A stretch of 42,644 nt of DNA from a virus: positions 1 to 42,644 of IMG/VR virus record IMGVR_UViG_3300044695_005517. The stretch is one strand, 5' to 3'. The notes below the pieces were generated by a model. It ran no database searches. It saw only the letters and a list, made by a program, of their open reading frames with translations, and had not been told where the DNA came from. Shown here in pieces: positions 1 through 9,644 of the stretch (position 1 is its first letter; each line of letters opens with the position of its first letter). A program made the position numbers and the translations under genes.

Positions 1-1082
1 CTCGGTGGTTGTTTAATGAATGTACTTAAATGTTCTATATCAAAAGTTACTGTTGTTCCAATAGGGAGTGCTGGACTAATAGTGATATTAAATGTATTTG
101 TTGGTGCATATTGTATATTTAATGTTAAAGTGTATGTTACTGGTGATGGCGATGGTGCTAATGTTATTTGTTGACTACTTATTGTACCTACGGAATCTTT
201 TATAAACGCAGAATAGTTACCACCACATAAATTTTGGAAAACTGGTGTTGATTGGTATGTAACACCTCCATTTATTGAATATTGATAAGGTGGTGTTCCA
301 CCTTGTGCTGCAACCGTAATAGAACCATTACATTGACAAGTTGGGTCATTTTTATTTACATTTATTTGTAAAGAATTGGTATTAGTACAATTACCTTCAG
401 TAAATAAAACACTATTTACAATTGTATTTGGTGTATTTACACCAACTAATTGCCAATTTGTTAATGGTAGTGGATCTCCAGTTGATGGATTTGTATATGA
501 ATTATTTGTTATATAACCACTTGTAAGTCCAGATACAATCCAAGAATTTATTGTATCGGCACTCCAATAAATTAATAGATTTTGTGATGATGCTGACCAA
601 CTTGGATACCCATTGTAAAAACCAGAATATGTAAATTGTGTTAATGTGGTATTAGTTGTTTGGAACCCATACTTTAAATTAGTGATATTAAGTGATAAAC
701 AATAATCACTATATACTTTTTGAGTTGTTGTTTCTGGAATTGTTGTAGTTGTCGTTGTAATTCCAGTTAAAACACAAGTTGTTGTTGCTGTAAAATCACC
801 ATAATAATCAACAACAGTTGCTGTATATTCTCCGGCACCAAGATTAAATTTTGCTGGTGCAACACTACCATCGTCCCACAATATTGTAAATGGTGGAGTT
901 CCTCCAGTTATTCCAAGTCCAACAACACCATCATATGAATCTGAAAAAGTAGGTTGTATTGTAAAACAATTAACACCCATTGGGAATATAGTAATTGGGT
1001 CGCACTCATTTTTTGGCTGAATGGGTACATCCGGTCTTGGTTGTGATGTTGTTGTTGTGGTTGTTATACTATATAAACTCAT
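1..1082 (-). CDS. SprB-like repeat tail/adhesin protein (C-terminus beyond left edge)
   Basis: This frame is open from an ATG at 1082 down to the window edge, about 360 codons with no stop, so the C-terminus is missing. The protein starts with a Thr-run (ITTTTTSQ), then a module with GTPPFTILWDDGS and GEYTATVVDYYGD, then a second Thr-rich linker (GITTTTTTIPETTT), a divergent Trp/Tyr-rich domain, and another repeat with GSITVAAQGGTPPYQYSING and CGGNYSAFIKDS. The 'GTPPY...Y.ATV.D' pattern is that of SprB repeats, beta-sandwich modules of Bacteroidota gliding adhesins. No signal peptide is visible, which fits a virion component rather than a secreted host protein. It is the last gene of the host-recognition cluster visible here and starts 24 bp after the glycosyltransferase stop. 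A tail-fibre or decoration role is inferred from repeats and position. Confidence 0.75.
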   Translation of the reverse strand, partial: MSLYSITTTTTTSQPRPDVPIQPKNECDPITIFPMGVNCFTIQPTFSDSYDGVVGLGITGGTPPFTILWDDGSVAPAKFNLGAGEYTATVVDYYGDFTATTTCVLTGITTTTTTIPETTTQKVYSDYCLSLNITNLKYGFQTTNTTLTQFTYSGFYNGYPSWSASSQNLLIYWSADTINSWIVSGLTSGYITNNSYTNPSTGDPLPLTNWQLVGVNTPNTIVNSVLFTEGNCTNTNSLQINVNKNDPTCQCNGSITVAAQGGTPPYQYSINGGVTYQSTPVFQNLCGGNYSAFIKDSVGTISSQQITLAPSPSPVTYTLTLNIQYAPTNTFNITISPALPIGTTVTFDIEHLSTFIKQPP

Positions 1083-1106
1083 TTTATTTATTTAATAAAT
1101 AATCAT

Positions 1107-2084
1107 TTATTTGTTTTTTTCTATAAATGATTTCATAACATCTATATATTTTATTGTTGTACTACCTTTATCAACATAATCAAAATGATTTGGGTCTTCT
1201 TTTAATTTTTCTATTGGGTCAACATTTATGTAATCGCCTTTATAAAATTTTGTATTTTTAAGATTATCAGTTACTCCGGCCATATGTAAAATTGGGTTTT
1301 TATCATATATTACAACTGGATCTGTAGCCCAAGAAAAACTTAATTCATTTGTTATTTTTGTTTCAAAACCAAATAACCATAAGTTCCAAAGTAGTGCCCA
1401 CATTTCAGCAGTCCAAAACTGTATTTGTCCAGGATTGATTGGAAATCTTTTTTGGTAATTCAACATTTGATTATATAGTGGTGTTGAGTCTTTATATATC
1501 TTATCCCAAAGTTCAAATGTCGTATTTTTTAATATATACTGGCCGCCTCCGGAATTTTCTTGATTGTTTTTTATTAAATTTATATCAATACCAACAACAT
1601 CAGCCATTTCTTGTAATAGTTGTCCTTTTTGTGAATTTGTATGTTGTTGTTCATACCTATTACAACAATCAATAATGTATTTATATCCAATATAACTTTT
1701 TGTGTCTGATAAATAATTTATATCATCATCTAATAATATTTCAAAGTTTGGTAATCTTGAGAAGATTATGTCAGCATCGTGTAAGAAAAAACATTTTCCA
1801 TATTCCGGATTATTTTCTAACCATTTTGAGATTAAATATGGTTTTATACTTGGGATATATGTTTTTTTATTTCTTAAATCTTCAAAAAAATGGACATTTA
1901 TTCCATATTCTTTTAATTTTTCAGCATCTAATGATGGTTGTTTTTGTCCATTACATAGGCCAAATATCACATGTATTTGATTTGGGTTAATCCCATTTTC
2001 AATAAAATTATGAACATATAGTTTAACTTGCCAATGAAAATATGAAACATCAGGTTGTGCCGTTACAAATATAATATCTTTCAT
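1107..2084 (-). CDS. GT-A-like glycosyltransferase in the tail adhesin cluster
   Basis: A 325-residue protein starting at ATG 2084. The N-terminus (IIFVTAQPDVSYFHWQ) looks like the first beta strand and loop of a GT-A nucleotide-sugar fold. Residues around 100 (FFLHDADIIFSRLP) hold a DxD motif of the kind that binds the metal and UDP-sugar. SGGGQYILK near 178 and a Trp-rich segment (MWALLWNLW) near 230 may form the acceptor side. The overall look is closest to my memory of peptidyl Ser/Hyp glycosyltransferase-like proteins, but I cannot confirm the family. It lies between two adhesin genes with Thr-rich linkers, which suggests, without proving, that a virion protein is its acceptor; host surface glycans are the alternative. 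No signal peptide or membrane helix is visible, so it should act in the cytoplasm. Confidence 0.6.
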   Translation of the reverse strand: MKDIIFVTAQPDVSYFHWQVKLYVHNFIENGINPNQIHVIFGLCNGQKQPSLDAEKLKEYGINVHFFEDLRNKKTYIPSIKPYLISKWLENNPEYGKCFFLHDADIIFSRLPNFEILLDDDINYLSDTKSYIGYKYIIDCCNRYEQQHTNSQKGQLLQEMADVVGIDINLIKNNQENSGGGQYILKNTTFELWDKIYKDSTPLYNQMLNYQKRFPINPGQIQFWTAEMWALLWNLWLFGFETKITNELSFSWATDPVVIYDKNPILHMAGVTDNLKNTKFYKGDYINVDPIEKLKEDPNHFDYVDKGSTTIKYIDVMKSFIEKNK

Positions 2085-2133
2085 ATTAAAAATATATGAA
2101 AGAATAAACTTTATTAAATATTTTGTTTATTAA

Positions 2134-2361
2134 TTAAGAACAGACAATGAATTCTTCGTAATCACAATTTACACAATTTGACAGTCTAATTAATACCGAT
2201 GAGTAAGTTTCAAATATTGGTGGTAATTGAATTGTTATTGTTGGCGGTATTGAATTATTTATTGTTGCGATTAAAATACAATTATTCCCATAATAGTCAC
2301 AACAATAAACATCAAAAGGTACTGTCATTCCTGTAACACCACTAAAACTAATTTCTGTCAT
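2134..2361 (-). CDS. Small Cys-containing protein following the adhesin gene
   Basis: A 75-residue protein whose ATG lies one base after the stop of the 1119-residue adhesin (TAA-T-ATG), so translation is almost certainly coupled. I do not recognise a family. It has an all-beta look, with alternating hydrophobic strands and a conserved-looking FDVYCCDYYGNNC segment, then a second Cys cluster (SNCVNCDYEEFIVC) that ends the protein. The seven cysteines could bind metal or form disulfides in an extracellular virion part. Its tight link to the adhesin suggests a tail-fibre cap, chaperone or tip protein; this is inference from position only. Confidence 0.6.
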   Translation of the reverse strand: MTEISFSGVTGMTVPFDVYCCDYYGNNCILIATINNSIPPTITIQLPPIFETYSSVLIRLSNCVNCDYEEFIVCS

Positions 2362-2362
2362 A

Positions 2363-5300
2363 TTAAATAGGTCCTCCGTCAGTTATTGTCCAGTTATTAG
2401 GTCCTGTAGTTAACACACCTCTAGCCGTTGCCGCAGCACTTGGTGCTATTGAATATTGTGAATTACCGGCACTAAATATCACATTTGGTTGTACAGAAGG
2501 TAATGTTGCCCAACCAACTAAAAGTGCATTATAATTTGTTGTTGTTAATGTAACATTACTAAACATATTTGCCATACTTGTTACATTTGATATATCCCAA
2601 GAACCAAGGTTTTGTTCAAACTGTATTGCTTGATTAAACATACTTGACATATTTGTAACATTTGAGACATCCCAAGAACTAATGTTTTGATTAAATAATT
2701 GAGCGTTATAGAACATACCTTGCATATTTGTAACAGAAGATGTATCCCAAGAACCAATTGGTTGATTAAAGTTAATACAACTAACAAATAATTGACCCAT
2801 ATTAGTAACAGATGATGTATTCCAATTATCAATTAATGGATTTCCACCATTATTAAAGTTTTGACATGCGGCGAACATAGCACTAATATCAGTTGCACTT
2901 GACATATCCCAATTTGATAGATTACTATCAAATAAAACATCTTTTGTAAACATATTATTAAAATCTGTAACAGATGTTGTAACCCAAAGATTTGAATTAT
3001 TAATTGTTGTTAGGTCTGAACAAGAACCAAATGTATTTCTTAACGTTAATTGACCGGTTAAGTCTGGTACGTCAACAACAGTATTTAAAGTTAAATTACC
3101 ACAACCATTGAAGTGGCCACTGTAAGTATTGCCAAGTTTTAATTGACCCCATTTTTCAACAGTTAATATATTTCTACTATATGCAGAATCAAAACTAAAC
3201 GACCAACCATCAATAGTACCAAATATTTCAACGGTATATACACCAGGTGTTGCATATGTATGTAATTTTTGTGGACTATTCCAAGAATTAATTGTATTAA
3301 ATGTTCCATCACCCCAATAAACAGTAAAATTATAATTCCCAGTATCAACTAATGGTAATCTAATTTTAAACCCACTAAATGTTGTCCAAGTTGTAATAAA
3401 TGATGGAATTACAGATGGTGTTGGAGTAACAGTAGGGGTAACCGTAGGAGTAACCGTAGGTGTAACTGTCATCGTAGGTGTAACCGTAGGTGTAACTGTC
3501 ATCGTAGGTGTAATTGTAGGCGTAACGGTTGGTGTTGGTGTTGGTGGTAAACCACAATAAACACAAGAAATATCATAATCAATTAAAAGATTTATTTTAA
3601 CCTCAGCATCTGATAATGTATTAAAGTTTGTTGGTTTACAATTTTTATTAGTATCAGTACAATTATTTATAATTTTTACTGTATTTTTTTCTAAATCAAA
3701 TTCTACACCGCCAACATCTGGATATTGTAAAAGTAAATCCTCCAAAACTAATACCCATTCTTCGTCGGTTGGGTAGTCAGTTAGTCCAAAAGATGTATAA
3801 AATGTGGTTTCTTTAATAACACCATCAACAGAAACTTGTGCTGTAAATGTTGCACTATTTAATTCACAATTTGTATCATCAAATGTTAAATCATAATAAC
3901 CCTCATTTAACATTTGTAACATACCTCGTCTACCAATAATACCGGTATTTTGGAAGTTTTGACTACAAATTGTAAAAGATTGTGAACCATAAATAAGTTC
4001 AGTTCCAGTTAGTGTTACTGTTTTTGTTAAAACACATCCTTGATTATCAATTACTGTAAGTGTATATGTCCCAGCTGTTAAACCAGTTACATTTGGTGTT
4101 GTTTGTCCATTTACATTTGAACTCCAATTATATGTGAACGGTGGATTTCCACTTGATATTAGTGTTTGAATTTCGCCATCATTACCATTAAATGTTGGTA
4201 TTGTATATAAATCATAGTAAAGGTTCAATGAACTTGCTATTGTAAATCCAACTGATTGTGTACAACCATTAATGTCGAAAACGGTTGCAATATAATTTCC
4301 TGGTGATAAATTAATAAATGTTGGTGTATTTTGTATTGGTTGACCGGTTATTTGGTATGAATATGGTGTTGTACCACCGGTTGATGCCAATATTGTGACG
4401 CTTCCATTATTTAAACCACAACTTGTATCAGTTGTAACGGCTGTTATTGTAAATAAATCTGTATTTGATATTGTAATTGTTGTAGTATAAACACAAGGTG
4501 AACCATTAGATATTTCAAGTGTATAAGTATCAGATGGTAGTCCATTAAAAACGGCAGTTGATAAGTTTGTAAAAGTCTGAACAAGATTACCTAAAGAATC
4601 TAATAAATTAAAAACAAACGAACCGCTTGGTGATCCAGCATTTACAGAAGCAGTTATTGTTCCATTATTATTTGAACAAGTAGAATTTGTTGATGTTATT
4701 GAGGCAATTGTAAATGCATTTGGGTTTAATAAAAGTATGGAACTAATGTCAGTACAAAGCCCAGCATCTTGGACAAAGACTGTTAATAATCCATGGCCTA
4801 AATTTGTAAATGTATATGATGGTGTAAATGTTACTAATGAGTCACCATTTGACCCTGAAAAGAAGTATGGTCCAGTACCACCGGCCACATTGACAATTAC
4901 TTGACCATCATTATTAAAACAAGTCGGTTGAGTAGGTATTATAGATGTGATTGTTATACCTGGAATTGTATTAATTGTTGTCCCAAGTGATGTTGTACAA
5001 CCATTACTATCAGTAACAGTAACAGTATAAGCATTACTTGTTAATCCGGTTATAAAGTCTGTTGTTTCACCATTTGACCATAAATAAGTATATGGTGGAG
5101 TTCCAGTAATACCGGTAATATAAATTTTACCATTATTTACAACACCATTACAACTATTATTATCAATAACGTAAAACCCAAAATTTAAAGGTGTTGATGA
5201 ATATATTATACAACTTTCACTCCTACCAGTACAACCACCACCATCGTCACCAATGACATAATATGTATCAGCAGATAAACTTAATGGGAATGTAAATGTA

Positions 5301-5722
5301 TTTGTAGAAGTTGTCGCACTTTCAATAAAATTATCATTAATATCGTAAAGAAATGCAGTACCTTGACCATAAAATGTGGTAAATGTAACATCAAGAGTTC
5401 CATTATCTAAACCACATGTTGTTCCTGTTGTATCAATTGACACACAAGTACCTGATGAGATATTAATATCAATGTAGTTTATTGATGGTCCAGGAACCAA
5501 ACAAAAATCTTCAACGGCTAGTGTATAATTACCAGCTGGTAAATTATCAACAAAATAATTAAGTGTTGCCGCTGATGTTGGGAACAAACCACTTGTTGTA
5601 ACTTCATAAACTGTATATGGTGGTGCCGTACTCCCGGTAAATTCAAGATATATCGCACCAAGTGAACTATTAGTACAGTCACCAGTTATTGATAAAGTAT
5701 ATTGTATTGTTCCACAACTCAT
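2363..5722 (-). CDS. Modular tail adhesin: SprB-like repeats, Thr-Pro stalk, BspA/DUF285 repeats
   Basis: A 1119-residue protein. Residues about 1 to 575 are a series of roughly 75 to 95-residue modules with the SprB pattern, seen as 'C..NNG.I', 'GTPPYTYLWSNG' and 'G.YT.TV.D..GC'. A distinct globular segment follows (about 575 to 720). A low-complexity Thr/Pro/Val stalk (PTPTPTVTPTITPTMT and on) occupies about 724 to 771. The C-terminal part (about 800 to 1115) carries repeated WDTSSVTNM..MF and WDVSNVTNM..MF units typical of the BspA/DUF285 leucine-rich-like family. These are modules of Bacteroidota adhesins, here in a phage tail context. The start overlaps the stop of the preceding wedge gene by 4 bp (ATGA). 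No signal peptide is seen. Receptor binding is inferred from architecture and from its place at the end of the baseplate cluster. Confidence 0.85.
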   Translation of the reverse strand: MSCGTIQYTLSITGDCTNSSLGAIYLEFTGSTAPPYTVYEVTTSGLFPTSAATLNYFVDNLPAGNYTLAVEDFCLVPGPSINYIDINISSGTCVSIDTTGTTCGLDNGTLDVTFTTFYGQGTAFLYDINDNFIESATTSTNTFTFPLSLSADTYYVIGDDGGGCTGRSESCIIYSSTPLNFGFYVIDNNSCNGVVNNGKIYITGITGTPPYTYLWSNGETTDFITGLTSNAYTVTVTDSNGCTTSLGTTINTIPGITITSIIPTQPTCFNNDGQVIVNVAGGTGPYFFSGSNGDSLVTFTPSYTFTNLGHGLLTVFVQDAGLCTDISSILLLNPNAFTIASITSTNSTCSNNNGTITASVNAGSPSGSFVFNLLDSLGNLVQTFTNLSTAVFNGLPSDTYTLEISNGSPCVYTTTITISNTDLFTITAVTTDTSCGLNNGSVTILASTGGTTPYSYQITGQPIQNTPTFINLSPGNYIATVFDINGCTQSVGFTIASSLNLYYDLYTIPTFNGNDGEIQTLISSGNPPFTYNWSSNVNGQTTPNVTGLTAGTYTLTVIDNQGCVLTKTVTLTGTELIYGSQSFTICSQNFQNTGIIGRRGMLQMLNEGYYDLTFDDTNCELNSATFTAQVSVDGVIKETTFYTSFGLTDYPTDEEWVLVLEDLLLQYPDVGGVEFDLEKNTVKIINNCTDTNKNCKPTNFNTLSDAEVKINLLIDYDISCVYCGLPPTPTPTVTPTITPTMTVTPTVTPTMTVTPTVTPTVTPTVTPTPSVIPSFITTWTTFSGFKIRLPLVDTGNYNFTVYWGDGTFNTINSWNSPQKLHTYATPGVYTVEIFGTIDGWSFSFDSAYSRNILTVEKWGQLKLGNTYSGHFNGCGNLTLNTVVDVPDLTGQLTLRNTFGSCSDLTTINNSNLWVTTSVTDFNNMFTKDVLFDSNLSNWDMSSATDISAMFAACQNFNNGGNPLIDNWNTSSVTNMGQLFVSCINFNQPIGSWDTSSVTNMQGMFYNAQLFNQNISSWDVSNVTNMSSMFNQAIQFEQNLGSWDISNVTSMANMFSNVTLTTTNYNALLVGWATLPSVQPNVIFSAGNSQYSIAPSAAATARGVLTTGPNNWTITDGGPI
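3451..3510. repeat. Two perfect 30-bp tandem copies inside the Thr-Pro stalk
   Basis: Positions 3451-3480 and 3481-3510 are identical 30-bp units lying head to tail. They encode ten residues of the TPTMTVTPTV type within a longer degenerate repeat tract at about 3409-3549. The unit is a multiple of three, so gain or loss of a copy would change stalk length without breaking the frame. Confidence 0.9.
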
Positions 5723-8700
5723 TGATTACATAATATATTAAAGTTTATTGATGCGTTAATTTCAAATGTTTGTAATATGTTTAACGGAATACAATTACTA
5801 TTATATACTGTTATAACACCATTATCATTTAAAAAGTAACTTAACCCATAATTTTGTAAATCCACTAAAGCTAGAATAACACCTTCAATCCATTGTGATA
5901 TTGTTGGTGCGCTTATATTTCCATTATTAAGACCATAACCTTGGAAATATAAATAATTGATAATTGTATTACCATTAAATTTAACATTAACATACCAGTT
6001 TGATTGTATTGTATTTGTTAGACAATTATTTATTGGTATATTATTATTTTGTTTTAAATAATTTGCAACAGTATTAACTAACACATTATTAAATGATTGT
6101 GTTGTTGTTGAACCATTAAACCCTTTTAAATTACATTCAATTGATTGTATTGGACAGTCATATGCAAATATTTGACCCACCAAGTAACAAGGTTTACAAG
6201 GTACTGGAATAATCTGACAACCTCTTTGTCTTCTCCACACAAATTTTTGGCGATGGAATATTGAGTTTTCATATTTAACTCCGGTATTCCAAATGGTTGT
6301 TGCCGGAATCATTTGTTCAATCAATCTAACCCAATAGTCACCCATTCCATTTACATAATCAATCATAGTTTGATATGTGAAATTATCATTTGGGATATTT
6401 ATTGCTTGTTCAGACTCCAAATATCTCCAATAAATTGATTGTAGGGTTGGGTAACCACCTGTTTTACCATCAGTTATAAATTGCCTATTTCTTACATTTA
6501 TTGTATTTTGCCAAAATGTTTGTGCAAACTCAAAAAATGTTTTTTGTTTTGGTTTTGGTACAATCTCGGTCCAGTCAATACCACCTCTTTGTGGATATGG
6601 GGTATTTGGATTTGGGTTACAATATGTTGGTTCAACATAATTTAGACCTTGTTCTGGTATTGGGTAATTATAAGTTCTTGACATACTCCAAACATCATAA
6701 GCTAATCCTTGTGCTGGGTTCATAAAAATATCAACATTCTTAACGTTGAGTACTAATCTATCATCACCAATCGTGTATCTTGCGTTAAAATTACCATCTG
6801 AACTTTGTCTATTTACATCGTTTGTGTCAATCCAACTTTTTTTATTGTCAGTAACTCTTCTTAATCTAAAACCAATATCCATATATGGGAAATTAATATA
6901 TCTTTGTAAATATTGTTCACCATAATTAAAAGGTTGTAATACTGTTTGATATGTTGGGTTTGCACCAGTAAATACACTATTAGTTAAATCAACTTGCTCT
7001 GGCATCCTATGTTGTGGTGTTGATTCAAACCAACCACCACCTATCTGGAAATAATAAGATTCTGATGGTTCAACCATAGCTGGGTAACCATTTTCATCAA
7101 TTGGGTAGTCAGCAATAGTTGTTGCAACATCCTGTATTATAGTTTGTGTTGTAATTCCAGTGTATTGTACCCCCATTATTGAATATATGTCATTAGTATC
7201 TAATACGGGTAATTCTTGTGAATATGTTCCACCGGAAATTTGAGCATATTGTGTATCAAATTGATTAATATTTATTTTTTGATCCGCTAAATATACATAT
7301 TCATTAAATTCAACCAAGGCCTCTGGTGCTCCAATTAGTCTTAATAAAATTTCTATTGATTTTCTGGTTCCTTTTGATTTAAATAGATATGCCGAGTTTA
7401 ATATTAAATTTCTGTAGTACTGATAATTTATTTCTTCTGGTGTCATTCCTTTTGATACACCACTAAAATTACTTTCACTTGTTGAGAACACAGAACTTAA
7501 TAGTTCTTCGTTTGATATTGGTGAAATATTTATATTCCAACCCAATGTTTGTGCTAAATTTTTTAATAATTGTGATGGTATATCATTTTTAACATTATAT
7601 TTTACAGAATTTATTGTTGATAATGCATCAATAAATTGTTTTGTTTGGTCAAAACTTCTACCATATATTTGTAATACTTTTTCAACTTTTTGATCTGGAG
7701 TATCAAACTCTTTAATAGCACCGGTTGTTAAAAACCTTGAAATTAAATTTGTTTGGTATGTGTCTAGGTTTTCTGCAATTGAGTTTATCTGGTCAAGATA
7801 ATTTGTAAATCTAACAGTTCTAATATCAAGATTCCAAAAATTAGAATCTAATGGGAAATTAACAGTTTCTTTAGCAATATAATATGTTCCATTATCAGTT
7901 TCTCTTGGAACCTGGAAAATTGCCGTATATATTGGTGAAATTTGTCTATTTAATAAAAAATTTTCTACCGTATCAAAATCTTCATTAAAAACTTTATTTG
8001 TATAAAAATCATTTGGTCTTATTAATAAAGTTTGATAAGTTACTCCATCAGCACTAAACGGTTTACCTTGAACTACAATACTTAAAACTTGACTTGTATT
8101 ATCTGTTGGTGTTATAAAGTTTAAAGGATAGCTTTCATTACCAATGAATAACGAATATTTTTGAAATTGGTTTGTTAGATTTCTTAATGGTGATATTTGT
8201 ATCTCTGATGCTTGGAAATTAACGTTTGCTCTTGTTGTATAATCAATTCCAAAAGGGTTCCTAATTGAGGAAAGTAAAATTTCAAAAGACGTTTCATCCT
8301 CAACCGGATTGTAAACAATATTTTGTGCTGTTTGTTGTTGTAAATAATTCTGTGTTGTTTCATAAATTTCAAGTCCAGCTGGAAAATAATTTATAATCTT
8401 TGATACTGAAACAGAAAAACGTTTAACTAATGATCCGTATAATGTGAAATTTGTTACTTGTGATAAATCATAGTTTGGGTAAACAGTAAAATTTTTTTCA
8501 ATTATTGTTTTTGTTTCAACAATTGAGTCAATTCCAATTGATTCCAAATTTATTGGGTCAGAAAATGCTCCAATTGAGAATGTCCTATTTTGTTTTTCAG
8601 TTATAGCTGTTGTGAACTCAAAATTTCCCTGAGTAAAACCTCCCCCATCAACCAATTGTAATCCAACAAGGTTGTCTGAAAATGTTCCAGCTCCAGAGGC

Positions 8701-8736
8701 TGATTGTGGTGGACAAGTATATTTTTTAACTGCCAT
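5719..8736 (-). CDS. Baseplate wedge protein, gp7 / tail-protein-I-like
   Basis: A 1005-residue protein, close in length to T4 gp7 (1032), starting at ATG 8736 with a 1-bp overlap (TAATG) with the upstream gene. Around residues 340 to 480 it has a helical region (EKVLQIYGRSFDQTKQFIDA, then LLKNLAQTLGWNI) followed by LFKSKGTRKSIEILLRLIGAP near 450 to 470. That last motif matches what I remember of the P2 gpI / tail-protein-I family, where a 'KGTR..IE..L...G' helix is conserved. The N-terminal third and the C-terminal half are beta-rich and have no family I know. A Cys-rich patch (CQIIPVPCKPCY) lies near residue 845. Position between other wedge genes and the adhesin suggests it links baseplate wedge to fibres. 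The family call is moderately sure, the exact gp7 equivalence is not. Confidence 0.65.
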   Translation of the reverse strand: MAVKKYTCPPQSASGAGTFSDNLVGLQLVDGGGFTQGNFEFTTAITEKQNRTFSIGAFSDPINLESIGIDSIVETKTIIEKNFTVYPNYDLSQVTNFTLYGSLVKRFSVSVSKIINYFPAGLEIYETTQNYLQQQTAQNIVYNPVEDETSFEILLSSIRNPFGIDYTTRANVNFQASEIQISPLRNLTNQFQKYSLFIGNESYPLNFITPTDNTSQVLSIVVQGKPFSADGVTYQTLLIRPNDFYTNKVFNEDFDTVENFLLNRQISPIYTAIFQVPRETDNGTYYIAKETVNFPLDSNFWNLDIRTVRFTNYLDQINSIAENLDTYQTNLISRFLTTGAIKEFDTPDQKVEKVLQIYGRSFDQTKQFIDALSTINSVKYNVKNDIPSQLLKNLAQTLGWNINISPISNEELLSSVFSTSESNFSGVSKGMTPEEINYQYYRNLILNSAYLFKSKGTRKSIEILLRLIGAPEALVEFNEYVYLADQKININQFDTQYAQISGGTYSQELPVLDTNDIYSIMGVQYTGITTQTIIQDVATTIADYPIDENGYPAMVEPSESYYFQIGGGWFESTPQHRMPEQVDLTNSVFTGANPTYQTVLQPFNYGEQYLQRYINFPYMDIGFRLRRVTDNKKSWIDTNDVNRQSSDGNFNARYTIGDDRLVLNVKNVDIFMNPAQGLAYDVWSMSRTYNYPIPEQGLNYVEPTYCNPNPNTPYPQRGGIDWTEIVPKPKQKTFFEFAQTFWQNTINVRNRQFITDGKTGGYPTLQSIYWRYLESEQAINIPNDNFTYQTMIDYVNGMGDYWVRLIEQMIPATTIWNTGVKYENSIFHRQKFVWRRQRGCQIIPVPCKPCYLVGQIFAYDCPIQSIECNLKGFNGSTTTQSFNNVLVNTVANYLKQNNNIPINNCLTNTIQSNWYVNVKFNGNTIINYLYFQGYGLNNGNISAPTISQWIEGVILALVDLQNYGLSYFLNDNGVITVYNSNCIPLNILQTFEINASINFNILCNQ

Positions 8737-9644
8737 TATCCTGTTATGTTATTAAAAGCTTTGCTAAAATCAATGTTATTACCTCTATCTTGTCTAACTT
8801 CATAAAGAAGTTCATTAAATTGGTCTCTAATTTCGTATAAGTTGTATTGTTTATAGATATTATTACCACTATCATAAATTGTGTAAACTCCATCATCAAT
8901 AGACTTGGTTTGATTTCCATAAAGAGCAATTGCTAATGTAGAAATGTCGTGTTCAGCAATTTCTATTTCCGTTGTTATTGGGTTAAAGAAAGTGTTAGTA
9001 ATAATAATACTTTGGTCCGGTTGTCCAATAAATGGTGTTGCATTTGGTTTATTTGTTGGTGCTGATGATGGTGATAATGTACAAAACATTAAATTTGTTG
9101 TACCATCAACATATCTATATCTAATTGATTTTTGTAATGTATTTGTAAGGTTTTGATATACCGGTTCACAATAAAATGATGAGGTTACAATTCTAAAAAA
9201 GTTTGGGATTTTTGTTCCATCACTATTTAGATATTCAACTCTAAATCCAATCAAACCTTGATTTACAAACTTATTTCTATATTCGGAAGGAACATTATTT
9301 AAATCAATAATAATACCTTTAACATTTGGGAGTGCTGATAAAACACCACAATCTGTAATTGTTGTTCTGATTTCAGCAGGTCTAATATAAAGTGTATATA
9401 TTCCGAGTTTATTGAATTGGTCAACTGGAAGTCTTAAATTATATAATCCCCCAAGTATTTCAACATTTGCATTACCACCAGTATTTGCGTTATGAAAATA
9501 TGGTCTTAAAATATTTTTAGCGTCTAACTTTGTTAGAGTAAAATTATCAGTATCATCTCTTGATGGTGTATAATTTAAAAGTATTTCAACATCATCAGGA
9601 CTAACGTCAGAGGGTCTTATTGTTCCGTAAGTTCCAGTAGCCAC
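8736..9644 (-). CDS. Virion protein of unknown family (baseplate cluster)
   Basis: A 302-residue protein. The start is GTG at 9642-9644, because an in-frame TAA sits just upstream and no ATG is available before the conserved-looking MATGTYGTIRPSDVSPDDV. It has a mixed alpha/beta composition, no signal peptide and no membrane helix. Segments such as YTLYIRPAEIRTTI and NVKGIIIDLNNVP look like core beta strands. I do not recognise a family. Its stop overlaps the start of the gp7-like gene by one base, so the two are translationally coupled and probably assemble together. The 49-bp gap before it contains a TATTTATA box (9680-9686) and a TATAAT that overlap each other, and the end of the previous gene supplies a TTGAAA 19 bp upstream. 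This is a possible promoter, but weak. Confidence 0.6.
   Translation of the reverse strand: MATGTYGTIRPSDVSPDDVEILLNYTPSRDDTDNFTLTKLDAKNILRPYFHNANTGGNANVEILGGLYNLRLPVDQFNKLGIYTLYIRPAEIRTTITDCGVLSALPNVKGIIIDLNNVPSEYRNKFVNQGLIGFRVEYLNSDGTKIPNFFRIVTSSFYCEPVYQNLTNTLQKSIRYRYVDGTTNLMFCTLSPSSAPTNKPNATPFIGQPDQSIIITNTFFNPITTEIEIAEHDISTLAIALYGNQTKSIDDGVYTIYDSGNNIYKQYNLYEIRDQFNELLYEVRQDRGNNIDFSKAFNNITG

Noticed and set aside
1439-1990. Plus-strand open frames of 70 to 96 codons over the glycosyltransferase gene
   Set aside because: They are antisense shadows of a well-supported minus-strand gene, with low-complexity translations. The same holds for all other plus-strand frames in the window.
2100-2133. 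Terminator between the 75-residue protein gene and the glycosyltransferase side
   Set aside because: AATAAAC and GTTTATT can pair, but the loop is 15 nt, the stem nearly all A/T and no T tract follows.
3375-3566. A 63-codon frame with Tyr-rich repeats
   Set aside because: It is a frame-shifted reading of the Thr-Pro stalk repeats and has no independent support.
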